Source: Mycolicibacterium flavescens
Lineage (GTDB): Bacteria > Actinomycetota > Actinomycetes > Mycobacteriales > Mycobacteriaceae
DNA: 64,000 nt
Assembly: GCA_900637135.1 (NCBI GenBank)
Contig: LR134353.1
Location: forward strand, 4,154,001 to 4,218,000
Direction: 5' to 3'
Shown: positions 25,386-34,745 of the stretch, piece after piece
Layout of the letters: every line of letters starts with the position of its first letter
How positions within the stretch are numbered: the first letter of the stretch is position 1
Translations under genes and position numbers: made by a program
The notes under the pieces: model-generated
What the model was told of the DNA's origin: nothing
Databases searched by the model: none
What the model saw: the letters and a program-made list of their open reading frames with translations, nothing else

Positions 25386-27053
25386 ATGACCGGCCCCTCG
25401 CCCCAGCCTCGTAAACCCGTCATTTTGAGCGTCGATGACGATCCGGCGGTATCGCGCGCCGTCGCCCGCGATCTGCGCCGCCATTATGGCGAGGCCTTCC
25501 GCGTCGTGCGCGCCGAGAACGGCCCCGATGCGCTCGCGACGCTCAACGAACTCAAACTGCGCGGTGAGACTGTCGCGGTGTTCGTCGCCGACTACCGGAT
25601 GCCGCAGATGAGCGGGATCGAGTTCCTCGAAGAGGCGATGGACATCTTCCCGATGGCCCGCCGCGTGCTGCTGACCGCATATGCCGACACGCACGCCGCG
25701 ATCGACGCGATCAACGTCGTCGACCTCGACCACTACCTGCTCAAACCCTGGGATCCCCCGCAGGAGAAGCTCTATCCGGTGATCGACGCGCTGATCGAGG
25801 CCTGGCGCGAGACCGGAGACCGGGCGATCCCGCACACCAAGATCATCGGGCACCCGTGGAACGTGCGCTCGTCGGAAGTCCGGGAGTTCCTCGCCCGCAA
25901 CCGGCTCTACTACACGTGGTTCCGCGCCGACGAACCCAAGGGCAGGAAGCTGCTCGACGCCGCAGGCCTCGACGGGCTGACCCTTCCCGTGGTGATCACC
26001 GAACAGGGCGAGACGCTCGTCGCCCCCGACGACGCCGAACTCGGCGCGACGCTCGGCCTGTCGATCACGCCCTCGGAGGACTTCTACGATCTGGTCGTCA
26101 TCGGCGGCGGCCCCGCGGGGCTGGCCGCGGCGGTCTACGGCGCCTCGGAGGGCCTCAAGACCGTGCTCATCGAGCGCACGGCCACGGGTGGGCAGGCCGG
26201 GCAGAGCTCACGGATCGAGAACTACCTCGGCTTTCCCGACGGCGTGTCCGGGTCTCAGCTCGCCGAGCGCGCCCGCAGACAAGCCGAGAAGTTCTCCGCC
26301 GAGCTCATCACGACGGCCGAGGTCAGCGCGCTCGAGATCGACGGCAACGCCCGCACCGTCCACCTGTCCGACGGCCGATCGATCGGGACGCGGGCCGTGA
26401 TCCTGGCGATGGGCGTGGAGTACCGCCAGCTTCCCGCCGAGGGCTGCGCCGATCTCACCGGCGCGGGCGTCTACTACGGAGCCACCTCGTCGGTGGCCGC
26501 CGAGTGCGAGGACGAGGAGGTCTTCGTCATCGGGGGCGCCAACTCCGCGGGACAGGCCGCGATGTTCCTGTCGCGAACCGCGAAGAAGGTGAGCATCGTC
26601 TGCCGCCGCACCCTCGAGGATTCGATGTCCTACTACCTGATCCAGCAGATCAGGGCGACCGACAACATCCGCGAACTCCCGCACACCGCCGTGCACAAGG
26701 TCGAAGGCAACGGCCACCTGGAACGCATCTGCCTGCAGAACCTGAACACCGGCGAGCGCGAGGAACACACGTGCGGGCGCATGTTCATCTTCATCGGGGC
26801 CGAACCGCGCACCGACTGGGTGGAACAGGCCGGTATCGCCCGCGACGACCACGGATTCATCCTCGCCGGGCCCGATCTGCGCGACGTGGCCGGCTGGACG
26901 TTGGACCGTCCGCCGCACCACCTGGAAACAAGTGTGCCCGGTGTGTTTGTTGCAGGAGATGTGCGTTCCGAATCCGCCAAGAGGGTGGCGGCCGCCGTCG
27001 GCGAAGGGTCGATGGCGGTGATGTTGGTGCACCGATACCTGGCGGAGGCGTGA
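25386..27053 (+). CDS. Response regulator fused to thioredoxin-reductase-like flavoprotein
   Basis: 555 residues from ATG 25386. Residues 8-130 are a receiver domain with phospho-acceptor Asp69 (FVADYRMP), acidic DDD at 17-19 and Lys120. Residues 145-230 form a linker resembling a thioredoxin-like fold. From 235 a two-dinucleotide-binding flavoprotein follows, with FAD motif GGGPAG at 240 and NAD(P) motif GGANSAG at 383. Where thioredoxin reductase has its redox CxxC, this protein has Gly365-Ala-Thr-Ser368, so disulfide chemistry as in TrxR is not possible. The stop overlaps the start of the kinase gene by one base. Its output is probably a flavin-dependent reaction controlled by phosphorylation. 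Confidence 0.9.
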   Translation: MTGPSPQPRKPVILSVDDDPAVSRAVARDLRRHYGEAFRVVRAENGPDALATLNELKLRGETVAVFVADYRMPQMSGIEFLEEAMDIFPMARRVLLTAYADTHAAIDAINVVDLDHYLLKPWDPPQEKLYPVIDALIEAWRETGDRAIPHTKIIGHPWNVRSSEVREFLARNRLYYTWFRADEPKGRKLLDAAGLDGLTLPVVITEQGETLVAPDDAELGATLGLSITPSEDFYDLVVIGGGPAGLAAAVYGASEGLKTVLIERTATGGQAGQSSRIENYLGFPDGVSGSQLAERARRQAEKFSAELITTAEVSALEIDGNARTVHLSDGRSIGTRAVILAMGVEYRQLPAEGCADLTGAGVYYGATSSVAAECEDEEVFVIGGANSAGQAAMFLSRTAKKVSIVCRRTLEDSMSYYLIQQIRATDNIRELPHTAVHKVEGNGHLERICLQNLNTGEREEHTCGRMFIFIGAEPRTDWVEQAGIARDDHGFILAGPDLRDVAGWTLDRPPHHLETSVPGVFVAGDVRSESAKRVAAAVGEGSMAVMLVHRYLAEA

Positions 27054-28546
27054 TGGGCGACAACGAGAACCAGTGCATACCCGATGAACTGCGGTCGCTG
27101 TTCCTGTTCGAGGCGCTCACCGACCGGCAACTACAGGTGCTGTGCGACAACGGCCTCATCGCCACGTTCGAACCCGGTCCCGTGTGCACCGAGGGCGACC
27201 CGGCAACCTGCTTCTACGTGCTGCTCGACGGTGAACTGGTGATGTCGAAGCGCTCGGGCGGCGTGGACATCCAAACCAATCGAACGTCCCAGCGCGGGGT
27301 GTACTGCGGCGCGTGGTCGGCCTACGTCCCCGACGAGGAGCACCTCTATGAAGCCTCGGTCCGCGTCACGAGGCCGTCGCGCTTCTTCGTGCTCGACGCC
27401 GAGGCGTTCGCCAAGTTCATGCAGGCAGAGTTCCCGATGGCCGTGCACCTGCTCGAGGGGCACCGCGTCGGCGGCCGGCGCCAGAGCCAGATCCTCGGCC
27501 AGCGCGAGAAGCTGCTGGCGCTGGGCACGATCACCGCCGGCCTGACTCATCAGCTCAACAACCCGGCGGCGGCCGCCGCCCGCGCGGTGGCCGACCTTCG
27601 CGAGGGCGTCGGCAAGATGCGCTACAAGCTGGCGATGCTGGCCGACGGCAAGTTCACCCCGGAAGCGTTGCGGGTGCTCGTACGGATCCAGGACGAAGTC
27701 GCCGAGCAGGTCGCCAAGTCCAAGGCGCAGGAACTCACTGCGCTCGAGTTGTCAGACCGGGAAGAGCACATCGGCGACTGGCTGGAGGGCCGCGGCATCG
27801 CCAGCGCCTGGGACTACGCACCGACGTTCGTGGAGGCGGGTCTGGACCTCGACTGGCTCGAACGTGTGCAGGCCTCGATCGATGACGTCGACTGCTCGGC
27901 GACGCTGCAAAGCGCGTTGGGCTGGTTGAAGTACACGATCGACGCCGAACTACGGATGAACGAGATCGCCGACGCCAGCAAGCGGATCTCGGCGCTGCTG
28001 GCCGGTGCCAAGCAGTATTCGCAGATGGACCGCAGCGAGTATCAGGCCGCCAACGTCCACGAGCTGATCCACAGCACGATCAAGACCATCTTCGGCGACA
28101 AGGTAGGTAAGGACAAACCGGTCGCGCTGGTGTGGGAGAAGGACACCACACTGCCTCAATTGATGTGCTACCCAGGCGATCTCAACGAGGTCTGGACCAA
28201 CATCATCGACAACGCCATCCAGGCGATGAACTATGAGGGCACGTTGACCATCCGCACGTCGCGCAAGGATGACGAGATGGTCCGCGTCGAGATCTGCGAC
28301 GACGGCCAAGGCATCGCCGAGAAGAACATCGACCGCATCTTCACACCGTTCTTCACCACCAAGCCGTTCGGTCAGGGCACCGGTCTGGGGCTCGATCTCG
28401 CCCGGCGCATCGTCGTGGAGAAGCACCACGGCGACATCCAGGTCACGTCCGCGCCCGGCGACACCCGGTTCGTCATCGATCTACCGTTGGTTGCGCCGGC
28501 CCCCGAGGCGCCGACCCCGACGGAACTTCCCCTTACAGCCGGATAG
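27053..28546 (+). CDS. Cyclic nucleotide-binding domain histidine kinase
   Basis: 497 residues. A cyclic nucleotide-binding-like sensor domain occupies about 10-135 (FEALTDRQLQVLCDNGL, GDPATCFYVLLDGELV). The H-box LTHQLNNP places His166, followed by a long helical region. The ATPase domain shows the N-box NEVWTNIIDNAIQ, DDGQGI and GTGLGL. No transmembrane helix is present, so the kinase is cytoplasmic. It overlaps the response regulator-flavoprotein gene by one base and is almost certainly its partner. Confidence 0.92.
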   Translation: MGDNENQCIPDELRSLFLFEALTDRQLQVLCDNGLIATFEPGPVCTEGDPATCFYVLLDGELVMSKRSGGVDIQTNRTSQRGVYCGAWSAYVPDEEHLYEASVRVTRPSRFFVLDAEAFAKFMQAEFPMAVHLLEGHRVGGRRQSQILGQREKLLALGTITAGLTHQLNNPAAAAARAVADLREGVGKMRYKLAMLADGKFTPEALRVLVRIQDEVAEQVAKSKAQELTALELSDREEHIGDWLEGRGIASAWDYAPTFVEAGLDLDWLERVQASIDDVDCSATLQSALGWLKYTIDAELRMNEIADASKRISALLAGAKQYSQMDRSEYQAANVHELIHSTIKTIFGDKVGKDKPVALVWEKDTTLPQLMCYPGDLNEVWTNIIDNAIQAMNYEGTLTIRTSRKDDEMVRVEICDDGQGIAEKNIDRIFTPFFTTKPFGQGTGLGLDLARRIVVEKHHGDIQVTSAPGDTRFVIDLPLVAPAPEAPTPTELPLTAG

Positions 28547-28584
28547 CCGGAATATCCCTTGGCCACCGAGAATTTGGAGCGACC

Positions 28585-29430
28585 ATGACGAAACCCGATC
28601 TCGGCAGGTACGGCGCGTTCGGCCATTACTCCATGTGGCAGAAGCTGAGCCCGGAGCAGCTGCGGGCCATCGAAGACCTCGGCTACGGGGCGATCTGGGC
28701 GGGCGGTTCCCCTGCGGCCGAATTGTCCTGGGTGGAACCGATTCTCGACGCGACGAACACACTCAAACTGGCGACCGGCATCGTCAACATCTGGACCGCG
28801 GACGCCGAGCCCGTCAGCGAGTCCTTCCACCGCATCGAGAAGACCCATCCGGGACGCTTTGTACTGGGTATCGGCGTCGGCCACCCCGAAGCCCACACCG
28901 AATATCAGAAGCCGTACGACGCGCTCGTCGCCTACCTCGACAAGCTCGACGAGTACGGGGTGCCGAAGGACAGAAGGGTGGTCGCCGCGCTCGGTCCGCG
29001 GGTGCTCAAGCTGTCCGCGCAGCGCGCCGCCGGGCCGCACCCCTACCTGACGACGCCGGAACACACCGCCGAGGCGCGCAAGCTGATCGGCCCGGATGCG
29101 TTCATCGCGCCTGAACACAAAGTGGTGCCGACCACTGATGCCGAGAGTGCCCGCGCGGTCGGCCGCAAGGCGCTCGACATCTATCTCAACCTGACGAACT
29201 ATCTCAACAGCTGGAAGCGTCTCGGATTCACCGACGACGAGGTCGCGAAGCCGGGCAGCGACCGGCTTGTCGATGCCGTGGTGGCGTATGGCACCGTCGA
29301 CGCCATAGCCGAACGGCTCAACGAGCATCTCGAAGCGGGCGCCGACCACGTGCCCGTGCAGATGCTCACCGGACCGGACAAGCTGGTGGACGCGTTGGCT
29401 CAATTGGCGGGTCCGCTCGGATTGAAGTGA
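28585..29430 (+). CDS. LLM class F420-dependent oxidoreductase, copy A
   Basis: 281-residue TIM-barrel protein of the luciferase-like monooxygenase superfamily, in the F420-using group common in mycobacteria. It has the segments GYGAIWAGGSPAAELSWVEP, GRFVLGIGVGHPEAHTEY and AAGPHPYLTTPEHT. It is followed 22 bases later by a close paralogue, and preceded by 38 bases after the kinase, so it may be in the same transcript. The cofactor is inferred from family membership; the substrate is unknown. Confidence 0.9.
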   Translation: MTKPDLGRYGAFGHYSMWQKLSPEQLRAIEDLGYGAIWAGGSPAAELSWVEPILDATNTLKLATGIVNIWTADAEPVSESFHRIEKTHPGRFVLGIGVGHPEAHTEYQKPYDALVAYLDKLDEYGVPKDRRVVAALGPRVLKLSAQRAAGPHPYLTTPEHTAEARKLIGPDAFIAPEHKVVPTTDAESARAVGRKALDIYLNLTNYLNSWKRLGFTDDEVAKPGSDRLVDAVVAYGTVDAIAERLNEHLEAGADHVPVQMLTGPDKLVDALAQLAGPLGLK

Positions 29431-29452
29431 CGTCACCACCGAAGGGATCCGT

Positions 29453-30295
29453 ATGACTGAGCTCAAGCCCAATTTCGGCCGCTACGGCGTATGGACGTTC
29501 GGCGTTCCGAAACCCGAACAGGCCGTGGAGATCGAGAAGCTCGGCTACGGCGCGGTGTGGATCGGCGGATCGCCTGCCGGCAACCTGGAATACGTCGAGC
29601 CGATTCTCGAGCGCACTGAGAACCTTCAGGTCGCGACCGGGATCATCAACGTGTGGACGGCGTCCGCCGGCGAGGTCGCCGACGCCTACCACCGCGTCGA
29701 GGACGCGTATCCGGGTCGCTTCCTGCTGGGCATCGGTATCGGTCATCCCGAGCACACCGAGGAGTACCGCAAACCGTATGACGTGCTCGTCGAGTACCTC
29801 GACGCACTGGATGCGAAGAAGGTGCCGACGAGCCGGCGGGTGATCGCGGCGCTGGGACCCAAGGTGCTCAAGCTCGCAGCGCAGCGCAGTGCCGGGGCGC
29901 ACCCGTACCTGACCACCCCGCAGCACACCGGAGAGGCGCGAAACCTGCTGGGGCCCACGGTGTTCATCGCCCCCGAGCACAAGGTCGTGTTGGCCAGGGA
30001 CGCCGAGGCCTCCCGCGAGATCGGTAGGCAGACAGTCGATTTCTACCTCAACCTGTCGAACTACCTGAACAACTGGAAGCGTTTGGGCTTCACCGAGGAC
30101 GACGTCGCCAAGCCCGGCAGCGACCGGCTAATCGACGCGCTCGTCGCCCACGGCACGCCCGACGCCATCGCCGCTCGGCTCAACGAGCACCTGGAGTCCG
30201 GCGCCGATCATGTCGCGATCCAGGTGCTCGGCGGATGGGACGTGTTGATCCCCACGCTGACCGAATTGGCCGGGCCGCTCGGTTTGAAGGGCTGA
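29453..30295 (+). CDS. LLM class F420-dependent oxidoreductase, copy B
   Basis: 280 residues, clearly paralogous to the previous gene along its whole length (LGYGAVWIGGSPAGNLEYVEP, SAGAHPYLTTPQHT, LNNWKRLGFTEDDVAKPGSDR). The first 20 residues and several barrel loops differ, which points to different substrates or partners. ATG 29453 follows a GAAGGGATC region. Tandem duplication is the simplest explanation. Confidence 0.9.
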   Translation: MTELKPNFGRYGVWTFGVPKPEQAVEIEKLGYGAVWIGGSPAGNLEYVEPILERTENLQVATGIINVWTASAGEVADAYHRVEDAYPGRFLLGIGIGHPEHTEEYRKPYDVLVEYLDALDAKKVPTSRRVIAALGPKVLKLAAQRSAGAHPYLTTPQHTGEARNLLGPTVFIAPEHKVVLARDAEASREIGRQTVDFYLNLSNYLNNWKRLGFTEDDVAKPGSDRLIDALVAHGTPDAIAARLNEHLESGADHVAIQVLGGWDVLIPTLTELAGPLGLKG

Positions 30296-30348
30296 CAAAC
30301 CCGCCCAAACCCGCCTCCGGGGCGCTCTTGCGTCGCGCGCCACCGCAT

Positions 30349-30373
30349 TACTAGGATATCCAACTATCTAGTA
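30349..30373. promoter_or_regulatory. Inverted repeat upstream of mmsA operon
   Basis: TACTAG (30349-30354) and CTAGTA (30368-30373) are perfect arms around a 13-base A/T-rich spacer, 15 bases before the ATG of mmsA. This is a candidate operator for a regulator of valine catabolism that is not encoded next to it. Confidence 0.45.
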
Positions 30374-30388
30374 GTGAGGGGCACGTTC

Positions 30389-31909
30389 ATGACCACCCAG
30401 GTTCCGCATTTCATCGACGGTAAGCGCACCAATGGCCAGTCGGGCCGAACCGCCGACGTCTTCAACCCCAGCACGGGTGAGGTGCAAGCGCAGGTCGTGA
30501 TGGCGTCGGCCGCCGACGTCGACGTGGCGGTCACGGGTGCGGCCGAGGCCCAGAAGTCGTGGGCGGCATGGAACCCGCAACGCCGGGCCCGCGTGCTGAT
30601 GAAGTTCATCGAGCTGGTCAACCAGAATGCTGACGAGCTCGCCCAACTGCTGTCTCTCGAGCACGGCAAGACCCACGCCGACTCCCTCGGCGACATCCAG
30701 CGCGGCCTCGAGGTCATCGAGTTCAGCGTCGGCATCCCGCACCTGCTCAAGGGTGAGTTCACCGAGGGCGCGGGACCGGGTATCGACGTGTACTCGCTGC
30801 GCCAGCCGCTCGGCGTCGTCGCGGGCATCACCCCGTTCAACTTCCCGGCGATGATCCCGCTGTGGAAAGCCGGCCCCGCGCTGGCGTGCGGCAACGCGTT
30901 CATCCTCAAGCCGTCCGAGCGGGACCCGTCGGTGCCGGTCCGGCTGGCCGAACTGTTCCTCGAGGCGGGCCTGCCCCCCGGCGTCTTCCAGGTTGTGCAC
31001 GGTGACAAGGAAGCCGTCGACGCCATCCTCGAACACCCGGCGATCCAGGCCGTCGGCTTCGTCGGCAGCTCCGATATCGCGCAGTACATTTACGCGGGCG
31101 CGACGGCCAACGGTAAGCGCGCGCAGTGCTTCGGCGGCGCGAAGAACCACATGATCGTGATGCCCGATGCCGACCTCGACCAGGCCGTCGACGCGCTGAT
31201 CGGCGCCGGCTACGGCAGTGCGGGCGAGCGCTGCATGGCGATCAGCGTCGCGGTTCCTGTTGGCGATGAGACCGCAGATCGCTTGCGCGCCCGGCTCGTC
31301 GAGCGGATCAACAACCTGCGGGTGGGCCACAGCCTGGACCCGAAGGCCGATTACGGGCCGCTGGTGACCGAGGCGGCGCTGCAGCGGGTGCGCGGCTACA
31401 TCGACGCCGGCGTCGAGGCGGGCGCCGAGATCGTCGTCGATGGCCGCGAACGCGCCAGCGACGAACTGCAATTCGGCGACGACAGCCTGGAAAACGGCTG
31501 GTTCATCGGCCCCACCCTGTTCGACCACGTCACCACCGACATGTCGATCTACACCGACGAGATCTTCGGGCCGGTGCTGTGCATTGTGCGCGCGAAGGAC
31601 TACGAGGAGGCGCTGGCGCTGCCCTCGGAGCACGAGTACGGCAACGGCGTGGCGATCTTCACCCGCGACGGCGACGCGGCCCGCGACTTCGTGTCACGCG
31701 TGCAGGTCGGCATGGTGGGCGTCAACGTGCCGATCCCGGTTCCGGTGGCCTACCATACCTTCGGCGGTTGGAAGCGGTCCGGTTTCGGGGACCTCAACCA
31801 GCACGGTCCACATTCGATCCTGTTCTACACCAAGACGAAGACCGTCACGCAGCGGTGGCCGTCGGGCATCAAGGACGGCGCCGAGTTCGTCCTGCCGACC
31901 ATGAAGTAG
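30389..31909 (+). CDS. mmsA: Methylmalonate-semialdehyde dehydrogenase (CoA-acylating)
   Basis: Oxidises methylmalonate semialdehyde to propionyl-CoA in valine (and thymine) breakdown. 506 residues of the aldehyde dehydrogenase fold, with Asn152 in ITPFNFP and the catalytic Cys282 in GSAGERCM; the latter context is specific for MmsA. ATG 30389 has GAGGGG seven bases upstream, better than GTG 30374. It is first in an operon with an acyl-CoA dehydrogenase and mmsB. Confidence 0.95.
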   Translation: MTTQVPHFIDGKRTNGQSGRTADVFNPSTGEVQAQVVMASAADVDVAVTGAAEAQKSWAAWNPQRRARVLMKFIELVNQNADELAQLLSLEHGKTHADSLGDIQRGLEVIEFSVGIPHLLKGEFTEGAGPGIDVYSLRQPLGVVAGITPFNFPAMIPLWKAGPALACGNAFILKPSERDPSVPVRLAELFLEAGLPPGVFQVVHGDKEAVDAILEHPAIQAVGFVGSSDIAQYIYAGATANGKRAQCFGGAKNHMIVMPDADLDQAVDALIGAGYGSAGERCMAISVAVPVGDETADRLRARLVERINNLRVGHSLDPKADYGPLVTEAALQRVRGYIDAGVEAGAEIVVDGRERASDELQFGDDSLENGWFIGPTLFDHVTTDMSIYTDEIFGPVLCIVRAKDYEEALALPSEHEYGNGVAIFTRDGDAARDFVSRVQVGMVGVNVPIPVPVAYHTFGGWKRSGFGDLNQHGPHSILFYTKTKTVTQRWPSGIKDGAEFVLPTMK

Positions 31910-31929
31910 CGCACGAGAACACAGGCAGC

Positions 31930-33096
31930 ATGGACTATTTCGGGCTCGACGACGACGAGCGCGTGATCGCCGAGACGGCGGCCGCGTTCGCCGAGAAGCG
32001 GCTCGCGCCGTTCGCGTTGGAGTGGGACCGCACGCACCACTTCCCCACCGACGTGCTGCGCGAGGCCGCCGAGCTCGGAATGGCGGCGGTGTACTGCAAC
32101 GAGGACGTCGGTGGCAGCGGTTTGCGCAGGCTCGACGGCGTGCGGATCTTCGAACAGCTCGCCACGGCGGATCCGACGGTGGCGGCGTTCCTGTCCATCC
32201 ACAACATGTGCACGTGGATGGTCGACACCTACGGCACGCCCGAACAACGCAAGAGCTGGGTGCCGCGGCTGGCGTCGATGGAGTCGATCGCCAGCTACTG
32301 CCTGACCGAGCCCGGTGCGGGGTCCGATGCGAGTGCGTTGCGCACCAGGGCCGTTCGGGACGGTGACCACTACGCCCTCGACGGGGTGAAGCAGTTCATC
32401 TCCGGCGCCGGGTCCTCGGACGTGTACGTGGTGATGGCGCGCACCGGCGGGGAGGGCCCGCGGGGTATCTCGACCTTCCTCGTCGAGAAGGACGCTGCTG
32501 GACTGACTTTCGGGGCCGATGAAGAGAAGATGGGCTGGCACGCCCAGCCGACAGCCCAGGTGATCTTCGAAGGCGTCCGCGTTCCCGCCGATGCGATGTT
32601 GGGCGGTGCCGACGGCGAGGGCACCGGCTTCGGGATCGCGATGAACGGGCTCAACGGCGGCCGGATCAACATCGCGGCGTGCTCGCTCGGCGGTGCACAG
32701 GCCGCCTACGACAAGGCCGCCGCCTATGTCCGAGACCGCGAAGCGTTCGGCGGCCCACTTCTCGACGAGCCCACCATCCGGTTCACCCTGGCCGAGATGT
32801 CCACCGCGCTCGAGACCTCGCGAAACCTGTTGTGGCGCGCGGCGACCGCGCTGGACGAGAACCACCCCGACAAGGTCGAGCTGTGCGCGATGGCCAAGCT
32901 CTACGTCACCGATGCCTGCTACACGGTCGCCGACCAGGCACTGCAGTTGCACGGTGGCTACGGCTACCTCAACGAGTACGGGTTGGAGAAGATCGTCCGG
33001 GACCTGCGGGTACACCGGATCCTCGAGGGAACCAACGAAATCATGCGGGTGGTCATCGGGCGGTCGCAGGCCGCCAAGGTGCGGGCGTCCGCTTAG
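31930..33096 (+). CDS. Acyl-CoA dehydrogenase, probable isobutyryl-CoA dehydrogenase
   Basis: 388-residue FAD enzyme with the family motifs YCLTEPGAGSDA, the helix GGYGYLNEYGLEKIVRDLRV and ILEGTNEIMRVVIGR. Between mmsA and mmsB, it most likely oxidises isobutyryl-CoA to methacrylyl-CoA in valine degradation; this substrate is inferred from context. ATG 31930 is used because the family N-terminus starts there. It lies 20 bases after mmsA and 12 before mmsB. Confidence 0.92.
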   Translation: MDYFGLDDDERVIAETAAAFAEKRLAPFALEWDRTHHFPTDVLREAAELGMAAVYCNEDVGGSGLRRLDGVRIFEQLATADPTVAAFLSIHNMCTWMVDTYGTPEQRKSWVPRLASMESIASYCLTEPGAGSDASALRTRAVRDGDHYALDGVKQFISGAGSSDVYVVMARTGGEGPRGISTFLVEKDAAGLTFGADEEKMGWHAQPTAQVIFEGVRVPADAMLGGADGEGTGFGIAMNGLNGGRINIAACSLGGAQAAYDKAAAYVRDREAFGGPLLDEPTIRFTLAEMSTALETSRNLLWRAATALDENHPDKVELCAMAKLYVTDACYTVADQALQLHGGYGYLNEYGLEKIVRDLRVHRILEGTNEIMRVVIGRSQAAKVRASA

Positions 33097-33108
33097 GAGA
33101 GGTCATCG

Positions 33109-33984
33109 ATGACGACGATCGCGTTCTTGGGGCTGGGCAACATGGGCGGGCCGATGGCGGCGAACCTGGTTGCCGCCGGCCAGACGGTCCGCGGGTTCGA
33201 CCCCCAGCCGACGCTGAAATCGGCCGCGGCCGACAAGGGCGTGTCGGTTTTCGACAGCGGCGCTGAGGCGGTCAGCGAGGCCGAGGTCGTGATCACCTCG
33301 CTGCCCAACGGCGACATCGTGAAAGCGTGCTACGCCGAGGTGCTCCCCGCGGCCAAGGACAACGCGCTGTTCATCGACACCTCCACAATCTCTGTCGACG
33401 ACGCGCGCAGCATTCATCAGCAGGCCCTCGAGCGTGGCTTGGCGCAACTCGACGCCCCGGTGTCGGGCGGGGTGAAGGGTGCCACTGCGGGCACGCTGGC
33501 GTTCATGGTCGGCGGTGAGGACGAAGCGGTGGAACGCGCCCGGCCTGTGCTCGAACCGTTGGCGGGCAAGATCATTCACTGCGGCGCCTCCGGTACCGGC
33601 CAGGCCGCCAAACTGTGCAACAACATGGTGCTCGCGGTGCAGCAGATCGCGATCGGCGAGGCGTTTGTGCTCGCCGAGAAGCTGGGCCTGCCGGCGCAGT
33701 CGCTGTTCGACGTGATCACCGGGGCCACCGGCAACTGCTGGTCGGTGCACACCAATTGTCCTGTCCCGGGACCGGTTCCGACGTCGCCGGCCAACAACGA
33801 CTTCAAACCCGGTTTCGCGACCGCGTTGATGAACAAGGATCTCGGCCTGGCCATGGCCGCGGTCGAGTCGACCGGTTCGAACGCCCCGCTGGGCAGCCAC
33901 GCCGCGGAGATCTACAAGAAGTTCGCCGCCGACCATGCCGACAAGGACTTCAGCGCGGTGATCGAGGCGCTGCGGGGCAACTGA
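33109..33984 (+). CDS. mmsB: 3-hydroxyisobutyrate dehydrogenase
   Basis: NAD-dependent oxidation of 3-hydroxyisobutyrate to methylmalonate semialdehyde, the substrate of MmsA. 291 residues with Rossmann motif GLGNMGGPMA (8-17), substrate loop DAPVSGGVKGA (115-125) and catalytic Lys168 in KLCNNM. AGGAG precedes the ATG. It ends the valine operon, eight bases from the convergent nitroreductase gene. Confidence 0.94.
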   Translation: MTTIAFLGLGNMGGPMAANLVAAGQTVRGFDPQPTLKSAAADKGVSVFDSGAEAVSEAEVVITSLPNGDIVKACYAEVLPAAKDNALFIDTSTISVDDARSIHQQALERGLAQLDAPVSGGVKGATAGTLAFMVGGEDEAVERARPVLEPLAGKIIHCGASGTGQAAKLCNNMVLAVQQIAIGEAFVLAEKLGLPAQSLFDVITGATGNCWSVHTNCPVPGPVPTSPANNDFKPGFATALMNKDLGLAMAAVESTGSNAPLGSHAAEIYKKFAADHADKDFSAVIEALRGN

Positions 33985-33991
33985 CCCGGCG

Positions 33992-34687
33992 TCACCGAGC
34001 GTCGGCGTCGACCCAGGCGCGCTCGCCGTATGTGTCCAGGTGGGCGACCTGTCCGACCGGCTTGCGCGTCGTCGGTCCGTACCGGCCACGCGGCCAGCCC
34101 AGGGGCACGACGCAGATGGGTGTCACGGTCAGCGGCAGGCCCAGGGTTCGCCGGGCCGATGTCACGCTCCACAGCGGCAGGGTGATCAGCGACGCACCGA
34201 GCCCCATCGCCCGCGCAGCCAGGAGCAGGTTCTGCACGCTGGGGTAGATCGACCCGAAGAACGACGACTCGCCGACGAACGGCGACGGCATGTAGGGCAG
34301 CCGTGAACCGCCGCGCAGGCACGGTACGACGAGGACCGGGATCTCACTGAAATGGTCGACTTGCCACTGCACGGCCCGCAGGATCTTTTGCATCGATTCG
34401 TCGCCGGCGGCCAGACGCCGGCCTATCCCGCCGTACAGCGACCAGGCCTGCCGATAACGCTTACCGAGCTGGTCCTTGACGGCCTGGTCCTTCACCACGA
34501 TGAACTCCCAGTTCTGCCCGTTCGACCCGGTGGGAGCCCGCAGCGCCAGCTCGATGCACTTCAGCACGATGGCGTCGTCGACGGGGTCGGGTAGGACACG
34601 GCGGACGGCACGCTGGGTCATAATCGCCTCGACCAGCGGCATGTCGAGGCGGGCGAGCGCTTCTTCGGCGGTGGGGATGTCGGTCAT
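33992..34687 (-). CDS. Nitroreductase family FMN-dependent protein
   Basis: 231 residues of the FMN-binding nitroreductase fold, with TQRAVRRVLPDPVDD at the start (the usual R-x-x-R-x-F/L region), APTGSNGQNWEFIVV and a late AARAMGLGASLITLP. A homodimeric NAD(P)H- or F420-using reductase is expected. The physiological substrate is unknown. It is monocistronic and converges on mmsB. Confidence 0.88.
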   Translation of the reverse strand: MTDIPTAEEALARLDMPLVEAIMTQRAVRRVLPDPVDDAIVLKCIELALRAPTGSNGQNWEFIVVKDQAVKDQLGKRYRQAWSLYGGIGRRLAAGDESMQKILRAVQWQVDHFSEIPVLVVPCLRGGSRLPYMPSPFVGESSFFGSIYPSVQNLLLAARAMGLGASLITLPLWSVTSARRTLGLPLTVTPICVVPLGWPRGRYGPTTRKPVGQVAHLDTYGERAWVDADAR

Positions 34688-34745
34688 GAGTCGACGCTAC
34701 CGCCGGCAGGCGCGCGGACACGCCCGGTTCGAGTTCGGTCAGCCG

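Noticed and set aside
25856..27052. Upstream extension of the histidine kinase frame through the flavoprotein gene
   Set aside because: The translated part is Arg-rich nonsense in the wrong frame of the flavoprotein; the kinase starts naturally at ATG 27053.
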